Shown: positions 1 to 10,890 of the stretch, piece by piece
Numbering within the stretch: position 1 is the first letter of the stretch
Layout of the letters: each line of letters begins with the position of its first letter
NCBI RefSeq assembly: GCF_029227915.1
Contig: NC_079878.1
Location: 32,701,501-32,765,500 of the forward strand
DNA from: Hydractinia symbiolongicarpus
Taxonomy: Eukaryota > Cnidaria > Hydrozoa > Anthoathecata > Hydractiniidae
DNA: 64,000 nt
Direction of reading: 5' to 3'
Position numbers and translations under genes: made by a program
Notes under the pieces: model-generated
What the model saw: the letters and a program-made list of their open reading frames with translations, nothing else
Database searches by the model: none
Told to the model about the DNA's origin: nothing

Positions 1-275
1 AAAACATTTTTGAAAACTACAAGTCTCATGCGTTTTAGTGGTGAAAAAATATTTTAAAAAATCGTTTGGGAAATGAGTTTACTCCCTGGGTACTTTCTTT
101 GTATACTTTTGACTATACGGGACGAGTCCGGGATTTACGGAAAATCGCGGGTTTTCGTTTGCCGGCGTTTAAACTTCTTTTATTCAGCGTCTCATCAAAA
201 ATGAAAACATTTTTAAAAACTACAAGTCTCATGGGCTTTAGTGGTGAAATAATAATTTAAAAAATCGTTCGGGAA

Positions 276-478
276 ATGAGTTTACTCCCTGGGTACTTTC
301 TTTGTATACTTTTGACTATACGGGCCGAGTCCGGGATTTACGGGAAATCGCAGGTTTTCGTTTGCCGGCGTTTAAACTTCTTTTATTCAGCGTCTCATCA
401 AAAATGAAAACATTTTTGAAAACTACAAGTCTCATGCGTTTTAGTGGTGAAAAAATGATTTAAAAAATCGTTCAGGAA
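276..478 (+). repeat. Representative class B unit (203 bp)
   Basis: This is the commonest unit type, shown here in one clean example. Class markers in order are ACTCCCTGGG, GTATACTTTTGAC, GGGCCGAGTCCGGG, TTTGCCGGCG, CTTCTTTTATTCAGCGTC, and an A-rich end containing GTGGTGAAAAAAT. Subtypes differ at CCGAG/TCGAG/ACGAG, at GGGATTTACGGG versus GGGGTTTACGGG, and at CATGCG versus CATGGG. The phase of the unit is arbitrary; I start it at the ATG of ATGAGTTTAC because that string is nearly invariant. It has stop codons in all frames once joined to its neighbour. Nothing suggests that it is expressed. Confidence 0.9.
400..417. repeat. Inverted repeat within each unit, 7-bp arms
   Basis: The string AAAAATG-AAAA-CATTTTT is a perfect inverted repeat with a 4-base centre. 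It recurs in most units because the surrounding block is conserved. It is broken where AAAAATG has become AAAAATA (for example near 811) or where the block reads ATCAAATATG (the GCGTCCCATC units). Whether it acts as a protein site or only reflects A/T richness is unknown. Confidence 0.6.
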
Positions 479-1696
479 ATGAGTTTACTCCCTGGGTACT
501 TTCTTTGTATACTTTTGACTATGCGGGCCGAGTCCGTGGTTTACGGGAAATCGCGGGTTTTCGTTTGCCGGCGATTAAACTTCTTTTATTCAGCGTCTCA
601 TCAAAAATGAAAACATTTTTGAAAACTACAAGTCTCATGCGTTTTAGTGGTGAAAAAATAATTTAAAAAATCGTTCGGGAAATGAGTTTACTCCCTAGGT
701 ACTTTCTTTGTATACTATTGACTATACGGGCCGAGTCCGGGATTTACGGGAAGTCGCGGGTTTTCGTTTGCCGGCGATTAAACTTCTTTTATTCAGCGTC
801 TCATCAAAAATAAAAACATTTTTAGAAACTACAAGTCTCATGGGCTTTAGTGGTGAAATAATAATTTAAAAAATCGTTCGGGAAATGAGTTTACTCCCTG
901 GGTACTTTCTTTGTATACTTTTGACTATACGGGTCGAGTCCGGGGTTTACGGGAAATGGCGGGTTTTCGTTTGCCGTCGATTAAAGTTCTTTTATTCGGC
1001 GTCTCATCAAAAATGAAAACATTTTTGAAAACTACAAGTCTCATGCGTTTTAGTGGTGAAAAGATAATTTAAAAAATCGTTTTGGAAATGAGTTTACTCA
1101 CAGGGTACTTCCTTTGTATACATTTGACTATACGGGCCAAGCCCGGGATTTACGGGAAATCGCGGGTTTTCGTTTGCTGGCGATTAAACCACTTTCATTA
1201 AGCGTCTCATCAAAAATGAAAACATTTCTAAAAACTACAAGTCTCATGCGTTTTAGTGGTGAAAAAATAATTTAAAAAATCGTTCGGGAAATGAGTTTAC
1301 TCACAGGGTACTTTCTTTGTATACATTCGATTATATGGGCCAAGCCCGGGATTTACGGGAAATCGCGGGATTTCGTTTGCCGGCGATTAAACTTCATTCA
1401 TTAACCGTCTCATCAAAAATGAAAACATTTTTGAAAACTACAAGTCTCATGCGTTTTAGTGATGAAAAAATAATTTAAAAAATCGTTCGGGAAATGAGTT
1501 TACTCCCTGGGTACTTTCTTTGTATACTTTTGATTATACGGGCTGAGTCCAGGGTGTACGGGAAAAGGCGTGTTTTCGTTTGCTGGCGATTAAACTTCTT
1601 TTATTCAGCGTCTCATCAAAAATGAAAACATTTTTAAAAACTACAAGTCTCATGCGTTTTAGTGGTGAAAAAACAATTTAAAAAATCGTTCGGGAA

Positions 1697-2102
1697 ATGA
1701 GTTTACTCCCTGGGTACTTTCTTTGTATACTTTTGACTATACGGGCCGAGTCCGGGATTTACGGGAAGTCGCGGGTTTTCGTTTGTCGGCGATTAAACTT
1801 CTTTTATTCAGCGTCTCATCAAAAATGAAAACATTTTTAGAAACTACAAGTCTCATGGGCTTTAGTGGTGAAAAAACAATTTAAAAAATCGTTCGGGAAA
1901 TGAGTTTACTCCCTGGGTACTTTCTTTGTATACTTTTGACTATACGGGCCGAGTCCGGGATTTACGGGAAGTCGCGGGTTTTCGTTTGTCGGCGATTAAA
2001 CTTCTTTTATTCAGCGTCTCATCAAAAATGAAAACATTTTTAGAAACTACAAGTCTCATGGGCTTTAGTGGTGAAATAATAATTTAAAAAATCGTTCGGG
2101 AA
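1697..2102 (+). repeat. Single-unit tandem duplication
   Basis: Units 1697-1899 and 1900-2102 share the rare marker GTTTGTCGGCG at 1781 and 1984, exactly 203 bp apart, plus GGGAAGTCGCGGG and TTAGAAACTACAAG. They are otherwise the same except in the A-rich tail (GAAAAAACAATTT versus GAAATAATAATTT). This is the simplest step of array growth seen here. Confidence 0.8.
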
Positions 2103-2340
2103 ATGAGTTTACTCCCTGGGTACTTTCTTTGTATACTTTTGACTATATGGGTCGAGTCCGGGGTTTACGGGAAATGGCGGGTTTTCGTTTGCCGTCGATT
2201 AAACTTCTTTTATTCAGCGTCTCATCAAAAATGAAAACATTTTTAAAAACTACAAGTCTCATGCGTTTTAGTGGTGAAAAAATAATTTAAAAAATCGTTC
2301 GGGAAATGAGTTTACTCACAGGGTACTTTCTTTGTATACA

Positions 2341-2354
2341 TTCGACTATACGGG
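2341..2354 (+). other. CENP-B-box-like string in class A units, one base short
   Basis: Class A units read TTCG-ACT-A-TA-CGGG. The core of the mammalian CENP-B box is TTCG, four bases, A, two bases, CGGG, so this string has all the fixed bases but a three-base gap where the known box has four. Class B units have TTTTGACTATACGGG and lack the TTCG half. The spacing difference makes binding by a standard CENP-B doubtful. The call is a resemblance only. Confidence 0.3.
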
Positions 2355-2384
2355 CCAAGCCCGGGATTTACGGGAAATCGCGGG
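2351..2384 (+). other. Four CGGG tetramers at 9-11 bp spacing
   Basis: CGGG begins at 2351, 2362, 2371 and 2381, giving steps of 11, 9 and 10 bp, close to one DNA helical turn each. The pattern is present in most units with intact GCCCGGG or GTCCGGG and ATCGCGGG; the GCAGG and GTGG subtypes lose one element. The elements would lie on one face of the helix. This may help nucleosome placement or repeated protein contact, but that is inference. Confidence 0.45.
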
Positions 2385-3169
2385 TTTTCGTTTGCCGGTG
2401 ATTAAACTTCTTTCATTAACCGTCTCATCAAAAATGAAAACATTTTTAGAAACTACAAGTCTCATGCGTTGTAGTGGTGAAAAAATAATTTAAAAAATCG
2501 TTCGGAAAATGAGTTTACTCCCTGGGTACTTTCTTTGTATATTTTTGACTATTCGGGACGAGTCCGGGATTTACGGGAAGTCACGGGTTTTCGTTTGCCG
2601 GCGTTTAAACTTCTTTTATTCAGCGTCTCATCAAAAATGAAAACATATTTAAAAACTACAAGTCTCATGGGCTTTAGTGGTGAAATAATAATTTAAAAAA
2701 TCGTTCGGGAAATGAATTTACTCCCTGGGTACTTTCTTTGTATACTTTTGACTATACGGGCCAAGCCGGGATTTACGGGAAATCGCGGGTTTTCGTTTGC
2801 CGGTGATTAAACTTCTTTCATTAACCGTCTCATCAAAAATGAAAACATTTTTAGAAACTACAAGTCTCATGCGTTGTAGTGGTGAAAAAATAATTTAAAA
2901 AATCGTTCGGAAAATGAGTTTACTCCCTGGGTACTTTCTTTGTATATTTTTGACTATTCGGGACGAGTCCGGGATTTACGGGAAGTCACGGGTTTTCGTT
3001 TGCCGGCGTTTAAACTTCTTTTATTCAGCGTCTCATCAAAAATGAAAACATATTTAAAAACTACAAGTCTCATGGGCTTTAGTGGTGAAATAATAATTTA
3101 AAAAATCGTTCGGGAAATGAATTTACTCCCTGGGTACTTTCTTTGTATACTTTTGACTATACGGGCCAA
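2360..3169 (+). repeat. Two-unit (405 bp) tandem duplication
   Basis: The block 2360-2764 is repeated at 2765-3169. Shared rare markers are GCGTTGTAG, TTCGGAAAATGAG (2501 and 2906), GTATATTTTTGACTATTCGGG and GAAAACATATTTAAAAAC. The period is 405 and not 406 bp because GCCAAGCCGGG lacks one C; that one-base deletion is present at both copy ends. Confidence 0.85.
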
Positions 3170-5059
3170 GCCGGGATTTACGGGAAATCGCGGGTTTTCG
3201 TTTGCCGGCGATTAAACTTCTTTTATTCAGCGTCTCATCAAAAATGAAAACATTTTTAAAAACTACAAGTCTTGTGCGTTTTAGTGGTGAAAAAATAATT
3301 TAAAAAACCGTTCTGGAAATGAGTTTACTCATAGGGTACTTTCTTTGTATACATTCGACTATACGGCCAAGCCCGGGATTTACGGGAAATTGCGGGTTTT
3401 CGTTTTCCGGCGATTAAACCTCTTTCATTAAGCGTCTCATCAAAAATGAAAACATTTTTAAAAACTACAAGTCTCATGCGTTTTAGTGGTGAAAAAATAA
3501 TTTAAAAAATCGTTCGGGAAATGAGTTTACTCCCTGGGTACTTTCTTTGTATACTTTTGACTATACGGGCCAAATCGGGATTTACGGGAAATCGCGGGTT
3601 TTCGTTTGCCAGCGATTAAACTTCTTTTATTCAGCGTCTCATCAAAAATGAAAACATTTTTAAAAACTACAAGTCTCATGCGTTTTAGTGGTGAAAAAAT
3701 AATTTAAAAAATCGTTCGGGAAATGAGTTTACTCCCTGGGTACTTTCTTTGTATACTTTTGATTATACGGGCTGAGTCCAGGGTGTACAGGAAATGGCGT
3801 GTTTTCGTTTGCCGGCGATTAAACTTCTTTTATTCAGCGTCTCATCAAAAATGAAAACATTTTTAAAAACTACAAGTCTCATGCGTTTTAGTGGTGAAAA
3901 AACAATTTAAAAAATCGTTCGGGAAATGAGTTTACTCCCTGGGTACTTTCTTTGTATACTTTTGACTATACGGGCCGAGTCCGGGATTTACGGGAAGTCG
4001 CGGGTTTTCGTTTGCCGGCGATTAACCTTCTTTTATTCAGCGTCTCATCAAAAATGAAAACATTTTTAGAAACTACAAGTCTCATGGGCTTTAGTGGTGA
4101 AATAATAATTTAAAAAATCGTTCGGGAAATGAGTTTACTCCCTGGGTACTTTCTTTGTATACATTCGAATATACGGGCCAAGCCTGGGATTTACTGGAAA
4201 TCGCGGGTTTTCGTTTGCTGGCGATTAAACCACTTTCATTAAGCGTCTCATCAAAAATGAAAACATTTCTGAAAACTACAAGTCTCATGCGTTTTAGTGG
4301 TGAAAAAACAATTTAAAAAATCGTTCGGGAAATGAGTTTACTCCCTGGGTACTTTCTTTGTATACATTCGACTATATGGGCCAAGCCCGGGATTTACGGG
4401 AAATCGCGGGTTTTCGTTTGCCGGCGATTAAACTTCTTTCATTAACCGTCTCATCAAAAATGAAAACATTTTTGAAAACTACAAGTCTCGTGCGTTTTAG
4501 TGGTGAAAAAAAAAATTAAAAAAACGTTCGGGAAATGAGTTTACTCCCTGGGTACTTTCTTTGTATACATTCGACTATACGGGCCAAGCCCGGGATTTAC
4601 AGGAAATCGCGGGATTTCGTTTGCGGCGATTAAACTTCTTTCATTAACCGTCTCATCAAAAATGAAAACATTTTTGAAAACTACAAGTCTCATGCGTTTT
4701 AGTGGTGAAAAAAAAAATTAAAGAATCGTTCGGGAAATGAGTTTACTCCCTGGGTAATTTCTTTGTATACATTCGACTATACGGGCCAAGCCCGGGATTT
4801 ATGGGAAATCGCGGGATTTCGTTTGCCGGCGATTAAACCTCTTTTATTAAGCGTCTCATCAAAAATGAAAACATTTTTGAAAACTACAAGTCTCATGCAT
4901 TTTAGTGGTGAAATAATAATTTAAAAAATCGTTCGGAAAATGAGTTTACATGCCGGGTACTTTCTTTACTATACGGGCCGAGTCCGGGATTTGCGGGAAA
5001 TCGCAGGTTTTCGTTTGCCGGCGAATAAAATTCTTTTATTCAGCATCTCATCAAAAATG
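3170..5059 (+). repeat. Mixed class A and B units without a clear long duplication
   Basis: About nine to ten units alternate between A-like and B-like forms. From about 4,490 to 4,740 the A-rich tail becomes a run of eight or more A followed by ATTAAA, a form seen again only near 6,720, 13,600 and 54,010-54,240. The last unit carries the class D deletion (junction near 4967) with a unique TTTACATGCCGGG. No gene is present. Confidence 0.8.
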
Positions 5060-5987
5060 AAAACATTTTTGAAAACTACAAGTCTCATGCGTTTTAGTGG
5101 TGAAAAAATATTTTAAAAAATCGTTTGGGAAATGAGTTTACTCCCTGGGTACTTTCTTTGTATACTTTTGACTATACGGGACGAGTCCGGGATTTACGGA
5201 AAATCGCGGGTTTTCGTTTGCCGGCGTTTAAACTTCTTTTATTCAGCGTCTCATCAAAAATGAAAACATTTTTAAAAACTACAAGTCTCATGGGCTTTAG
5301 TGGTGAAATAATAATTTAAAAAATCGTTCGGGAAATGAGTTTACTCCCTGGGTACTTTCTTTGTATACTTTTGACTATACGGGCCGAGTCCGGGATTTAC
5401 GGGAAATCGCAGGTTTTCGTTTGCCGGCGATTAAACTTCTTTTATTCAGCGTCTCATCAAAAATGAAAACATTTTTGAAAACTACAAGTCTCATGCGTTT
5501 TAGTGGTGAAAAAATGATTTAAAAAATCGTTCAGGAAATGAGTTTACTCCCTGGGTACTTTCTTTGTATACTTTTGACTATGCGGGCCGAGTCCGTGGTT
5601 TACGGGAAATCGCGGGTTTTCGTTTGCCGGCGATTAAACTTCTTTTATTCAGCGTCTCATCAAAAATGAAAACATTTTTGAAAACTACAAGTCTCATGCG
5701 TTTTAGTGGTGAAAAAATAATTTAAAAAATCGTTCGGGAAATGAGTTTACTCCCTAGGTACTTTCTTTGTATACTATTGACTATACGGGCCGAGTCCGGG
5801 ATTTACGGGAAGTCGCGGGTTTTCGTTTGCCGGCGATTAAACTTCTTTTATTCAGCGTCTCATCAAAAATGAAAACATTTTTAGAAACTACAAGTCTCAT
5901 GGGCTTTAGTGGTGAAATAATAATTTAAAAAATCGTTCGGGAAATGAGTTTACTCCCTGGGTACTTTCTTTGTATACTTTTGACTAT
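5060..5987 (+). repeat. Second copy of the window-start block
   Basis: It matches 1-928 at an offset of 5,059 bp, which equals 25 units less 16 bp; the shortfall is explained mainly by one class D unit between the copies. It is followed directly by a two-unit duplication. Confidence 0.85.
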
Positions 5988-6386
5988 GCGGGCCGAGTCC
6001 GTGGTTTACGGGAAATCGCGGGTTTTCGTTTGCCGGCGATTAAACTTCTTTTATTCAGCGTCTCATCAAAAATGAAAACATTTTTGAAAACTACAAGTCT
6101 CATGCGTTTTAGTGGTGAAAAAATAATTTAAAAAATCGTTCGGGAAATGAGTTTACTCCCTAGGTACTTTCTTTGTATACTATTGACTATACGGGCCGAG
6201 TCCGGGATTTACGGGAAGTCGCGGGTTTTCGTTTGCCGGCGATTAAACTTCTTTTATTCAGCGTCTCATCAAAAATGAAAACATTTTTAGAAACTACAAG
6301 TCTCATGGGCTTTAGTGGTGAAATAATAATTTAAAAAATCGTTCGGGAAATGAGTTTACTCCCTGGGTACTTTCTTTGTATACTTT
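5575..6386 (+). repeat. Two-unit (406 bp) tandem duplication
   Basis: TGACTATGCGGGCC occurs at 5575 and 5981, exactly two units apart, and the following 400 bases repeat, including GTCCGTGG, CCCTAGGTAC and TACTATTGAC. The event post-dates the 1-928 / 5060-5987 duplication, because it interrupts that match: after 6391 the sequence again follows position 929 onward. Confidence 0.85.
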
Positions 6387-8660
6387 TGACTATACGGGTC
6401 GAGTCCGGGGTTTACGGGAAATGGCGGGTTTTCGTTTGCCGTCGATTAAAGTTCTTTTATTCAGCGTCTCATCAAAAATGAAAACATTTTTGAAAACTAC
6501 AAGTCTCATGCGTTTTAGTGGTGAAAAAATAATTTAAAAAATCGTTCGGGAAATGAGTTTACTCACAGGGTACTTTCTTTGTATACATTCGATTATATGG
6601 GCCAAGCCCGGGATTTACGGGAAATCGCGGGATTTCGTTTGCCGGCGATTAAACTTCATTCATTAACCGTCTCATCAAAAATGAAAACATTTTTGAAAAC
6701 TACAAGTCTCATGCGTTTTAGTGGTGAAAAAAAAATTAAAAAATCGTTCGGGAAATGAGTTTACTCCCTGGGTACTTTCTTTTTATACATTTGACTATAC
6801 GGGCCAAGCCCGGGATTTATTGGAAATCGCGGGATTTCGTTTGCCGGCGATTAAACCTCTTTTATTAAGCGTCTCATCAAAAATGAAAACATTTTTGAAA
6901 ACTACAAGTCTCATGCGTTTTAGTGGTGAAATAATAATTTAAAAAATCGTTCGGGAAATGAGTTTACATCCCGGGTACTTTCTTTTCTATACGGGCCGAG
7001 TCTGGGATTTACGGGAAATCGCAGGTTTTCGTTTGCCGGAGATTAAACTTCTTTTATTCAGCGTCTCATCAAAAATGAAAACATTTTTGAAAACTACAAG
7101 TCTCATGCGTTTTAGTGGTGAAAAAATATTTTAAAAAATTGTTCGGGAAATGAGTTTACTCCCTGGGTACTTTCTTTGTATACTTTTGACTATACGGGAC
7201 GAGTCCGGGATTTACGGGAAGTCGCGGGTTTTCGTTTGCCGGCGTTTAAACTTCTTTTATTCAGCGTCTCATCAAAAATGAAAACATTTTTAAAAACGAC
7301 AAGTCTCGTGGGCTTTAGTGATGAAATAATAATTTAAAAAATCGTTCGGGAAATGAGTTTACTCCCTGGGTACTTTCTTTGTATACTTTTGACTATACGG
7401 GCCGAGTCCGGGATTTACGGGAAATCGCAGGTTTTCGTTTGCCAGCGATTAAACTTCTTTTATTCAGCGTCTCATCAAAAATGAAAACATTTTTGAAAAC
7501 AACAAGTCTCATGCGTTTTAGTGGTGAAAAAATGATTTAAAAAATCGTTCGGGAAATGAGTTTACTCCCTGGGTACTTTCTTTGTATACTTTTGACTATG
7601 CGGGCCGAGTCCGTGGTTTACGGGAAATGGCGGGTTTTCGTTTGCCGGAGATTAAACTTCTTTTATTCAGCGTCTCATCAAAAATGAAAACATTTTTGAA
7701 AACTACAAGTCTCATGCGTTTTAGTGGTGAAAAAATAATTTAAAAAATCGTTCGGGAAATGAGTTTACTCCCTGGGTACTTTCTTTGTATACTTTTGATT
7801 ATACGGGCCGAGTCCAGGGTGTACGGGAAATGGCGTGTTTTCGTTTGCCGGCGATTAAACTTCTTTTATTTAGCGTCTCATCAAAAATGAAAACATTTTT
7901 AAAAACTGCAAGTCTCATGGGCTTTAGTGGTGAAATAATAATTTAAAAAATCGTTCGGGAAATGAGTTTACACCCTGGGTACTTTCTTTGTATACTTTTG
8001 ACTATACGGGCCGAGTCCGGGATTTACGGGAAATCGCAGGCTTTCGTTTGCCGGCGAATAAACTTCTTTCATTCAGCGTCTCATCAAAAATGAAAACATT
8101 TTTGAGAACTACAAGTCTCATGCGTTTTAGTGGTAAAAATATAATTTAAAAAATCGTTCGGGAAATGAGTTTACTCCCTGGGTACTTTCTTTGTATACTT
8201 TTGACTATACGGGCCGAATCCAGGATTTACGGGAAGTCGCGGGTTTTCGTTTACCGGCGATTAAACCTCTTTTATTCAGCGTCTCATCAAAAATGAAAAC
8301 ATTTTAAGAAACTACAAGTCTCATGGGCTTTAGTGGTGAAATAATAATTTAAAAAATCGTTCGGGAAATGAGTTTACACCCTGGGTACTTTCTTTGTAAA
8401 CTTTTGACTATACGGGCCGAGTCCGGGGTTTACGGGAAATGGCGGGTTTTCGTTAGCCGGCGATTAAACTTCTTTTACTCAGCGTTTCATCAAAAATGAA
8501 AACATTTTTAAAAACTACAAGTCTCATGCGTTGTAGTGGTGAAAAAATAATTTAAAAAATCGTTCGGGAAATGAGTTTAATCACAGGGTACTTTCTTTGT
8601 ATACATTCGACTATACGGGCCGAATCCGGGATTTACGGGAAGTCGCGGGTTTTCGTTTGC
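6042..8660 (+). repeat. Block copied at 12916-15534 (offset 6,874 bp)
   Basis: About 13 units match the later block, including both class D and eight-A-tail units. Noticed differences: GTGAAAAAAAAATT (6724) versus GTGAGAAAAAAATT (13598), GCCGGAG near 7637 versus GCCGGCG, and GGGTCGAG near 6395 versus CGAGTCGAG. The offset of 34 units less 28 bp reflects short units in between. Confidence 0.82.
7205..8625 (+). repeat. Seven-unit block, copy 1 (period 1,421 bp)
   Basis: The rare string TAAAAACGACAAGTCTCGTG starts at 7291 and again at 8712, exactly 7 x 203 bp apart. Other shared markers are GCCAGCG (about 7441, 8862, 9674), GAAAACAACAAG, AAAACTGCAAG, TTTTGAGAACTAC and GGTAAAAATATAA. Copy 1 carries one private change, GATGAAATAATAA near 7320. 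Confidence 0.85.
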
Positions 8661-9637
8661 CGGCGTTTAAACTTCTTTTATTCAGCGTCTCATCAAAAAT
8701 GAAAACATTTTTAAAAACGACAAGTCTCGTGGGCTTTAGTGGTGAAATAATAATTTAAAAAATCGTTCGGGAAATGAGTTTACTCCCTGGGTACTTTCTT
8801 TGTATACTTTTGACTATACGGGCCGAGTCCGGGATTTACGGGAAATCGCAGGTTTTCGTTTGCCAGCGATTAAACTTCTTTTATTCAGCGTCTCATCAAA
8901 AATGAAAACATTTTTGAAAACAACAAGTCTCATGCGTTTTAGTGGTGAAAAAATGATTTAAAAAATCGTTCGGGAAATGAGTTTACTCCCTGGGTACTTT
9001 CTTTGTATACTTTTGACTATGCGGGCCGAGTCCGTGGTTTACGGGAAATGGCGGGTTTTCGTTTGCCGGCGATTAAACTTCTTTTATTCAGCGTCTCATC
9101 AAAAATGAAAACATTTTTGAAAACTACAAGTCTCATGCGTTTTAGTGGTGAAAAAATAATTTAAAAAATCGTTCGGGAAATGAGTTTACTCCCTGGGTAC
9201 TTTCTTTGTATACTTTTGATTATACGGGCCGAGTCCAGGGTGTACGGGAAATGGCGTGTTTTCGTTTGCCGGCGATTAAACTTCTTTTATTTAGCGTCTC
9301 ATCAAAAATGAAAACATTTTTAAAAACTGCAAGTCTCATGGGCTTTAGTGGTGAAATAATAATTTAAAAAATCGTTCGGGAAATGAGTTTACACCCTGGG
9401 TACTTTCTTTGTATACTTTTGACTATACGGGCCGAGTCCGGGATTTACGGGAAATCGCAGGCTTTCGTTTGCCGGCGAATAAACTTCTTTCATTCAGCGT
9501 CTCATCAAAAATGAAAACATTTTTGAGAACTACAAGTCTCATGCGTTTTAGTGGTAAAAATATAATTTAAAAAATCGTTCGGGAAATGAGTTTACTCCCT
9601 GGGTACTTTCTTTGTATACTTTTGACTATACGGGCCG
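8626..9637 (+). repeat. Seven-unit block, copy 2 (truncated at five units)
   Basis: It follows copy 1 at a 1,421-bp offset until about 9637. There GGGCCGAATCCAGG is replaced by GGGCCGAGTCCGGG and the sequence jumps back to the GCCAGCG unit. The junction is in register, as expected for crossing-over between homologous units. Confidence 0.82.
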
Positions 9638-10890
9638 AGTCCGGGATTTACGGGAAATCGCAGGTTTTCGTTTGCCAGCGATTAAACTTCTTTTATTCAG
9701 CGTCTCATCAAAAATGAAAACATTTTTGAAAACAACAAGTCTCATGCGTTTTAGTGGTGAAAAAATGATTTAAAAAATCGTTCGGGAAATGAGTTTACTC
9801 CCTGGGTACTTTCTTTGTATACTTTTGACTATGCGGGCCGAGTCCGTGGTTTACGGGAAATGGCGGGTTTTCGTTTGCCGGCGATTAAACTTCTTTTATT
9901 CAGCGTCTCATCAAAAATGAAAACATTTTTGAAAACTACAAGTCTCATGCGTTTTAGTGGTGAAAAAATAATTTAAAAAATCGTTCGGGAAATGAGTTTA
10001 CTCCCTGGGTACTTTCTTTGTATACTTTTGATTATACGGGCCGAGTCCAGGGTGTACGGGAAATGGCGTGTTTTCGTTTGCCGGCGATTAAACTTCTTTT
10101 ATTTAGCGTCTCATCAAAAATGAAAACATTTTTAAAAACTGCAAGTCTCATGGGCTTTAGTGGTGAAATAATAATTTAAAAAATCGTTCGGGAAATGAGT
10201 TTACACCCTGGGTACTTTCTTTGTATACTTTTGACTATACGGGCCGAGTCCGGGATTTACGGGAAATCGCAGGCTTTCGTTTGCCGGCGAATAAACTTCT
10301 TTCATTCAGCGTCTCATCAAAAATGAAAATATTTTTGAGAACTACAAGTCTCATGCGTTTTAGTGGTAAAAATATAATTTAAAAAATCGTTCGGGAAATG
10401 AGTTTACTCCCTGGGTACTCTCTTTGTATACTTTTGACTATACGGGCCGAATCCAGGATTTACGGGAAGTCGCGGGTTTTCGTTTACCGGCGATTAAACC
10501 TCTTTTATTCAGCGTCTCATCAAAAATGAAAACATTTTAAGAAACTACAAGTCTCATGGGCTTTAGTGGTGAAATAATAATTTAAAAAATCGTTCGGGAA
10601 ATGAGTTTACACCCTGGGTACTTTCTTTGTAAACTTTTGACTATACGGGCCGAGTCCGGGGTTTACGGGAAATGGCGGGTTTTCGTTAGCCGGCGATTAA
10701 ACTTCTTTTACTCAGCGTTTCATCAAAAATGAAAACATTTTTAAAAACTACAAGTCTCATGCGTTGTAGTGGTGAAAAAATAATTTAAAAAATCGTTCGG
10801 GAAATGAGTTTAATCACAGGGTACTTTCTTTGTATACATTCGACTATACGGGCCGAATCCGGGATTTACGGGAAGTCGCGGGTTTTCGTT
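9638..10890 (+). repeat. Seven-unit block, copy 3 (from its second unit on)
   Basis: This copy restarts at the GCCAGCG unit, 812 bp (4 units) after the same unit in copy 2, and continues to the end of the block, matching 7,405-8,660 at an offset of 2,233 bp (11 units). Private changes include GTACTCTCTTTG near 10427 and GAAAATATTTTTGAG near 10327. Confidence 0.8.

Larger units (their letters stand above)
1..928 (+). repeat. Block copied at 5060-5987 (offset 5,059 bp)
   Basis: This stretch of about four and a half units matches 5060-5987 base for base apart from two differences I noticed (the T in CCGGCGTTTAAAC near 372, and AAAAATAAAAAC near 811). Shared rare markers include CCCTAGGTAC, TACTATTGAC and GTCCGTGG. 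The match begins at the window edge, so the true block is longer on the left. A continuation of the match reappears at 6391, displaced by a two-unit insertion. Confidence 0.85.
2306..2508 (+). repeat. Representative class A unit (203 bp)
   Basis: This second major class is distinguished by several linked differences: ACTCACAGGG in place of ACTCCCTGGG, GTATACATTCGAC in place of GTATACTTTTGAC, CCAAGCCCGGG in place of CCGAGTCCGGG, and CTTTCATTAA in place of CTTTTATTCA. Many copies also carry GCTGGCGATTAAACCAC. Because these differences travel together over about 130 bp, they mark a real sub-lineage and not scattered mutations. Hybrid units with an A front and a B back exist, for example near 8,560-8,640, and imply exchange between classes within a unit. 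Confidence 0.85.

Noticed and set aside
66-260. Open frames of about 60-73 codons repeated through the window (also 5125-5319, 6721-6942, 13595-13816, 56680-56874, 59488-59703)
   Set aside because: They sit in the same place in the repeat, mostly begin at TTG or GTG, have no ribosome signal, and cannot continue because 203 is not a multiple of 3. They are copies of satellite sequence and not genes.
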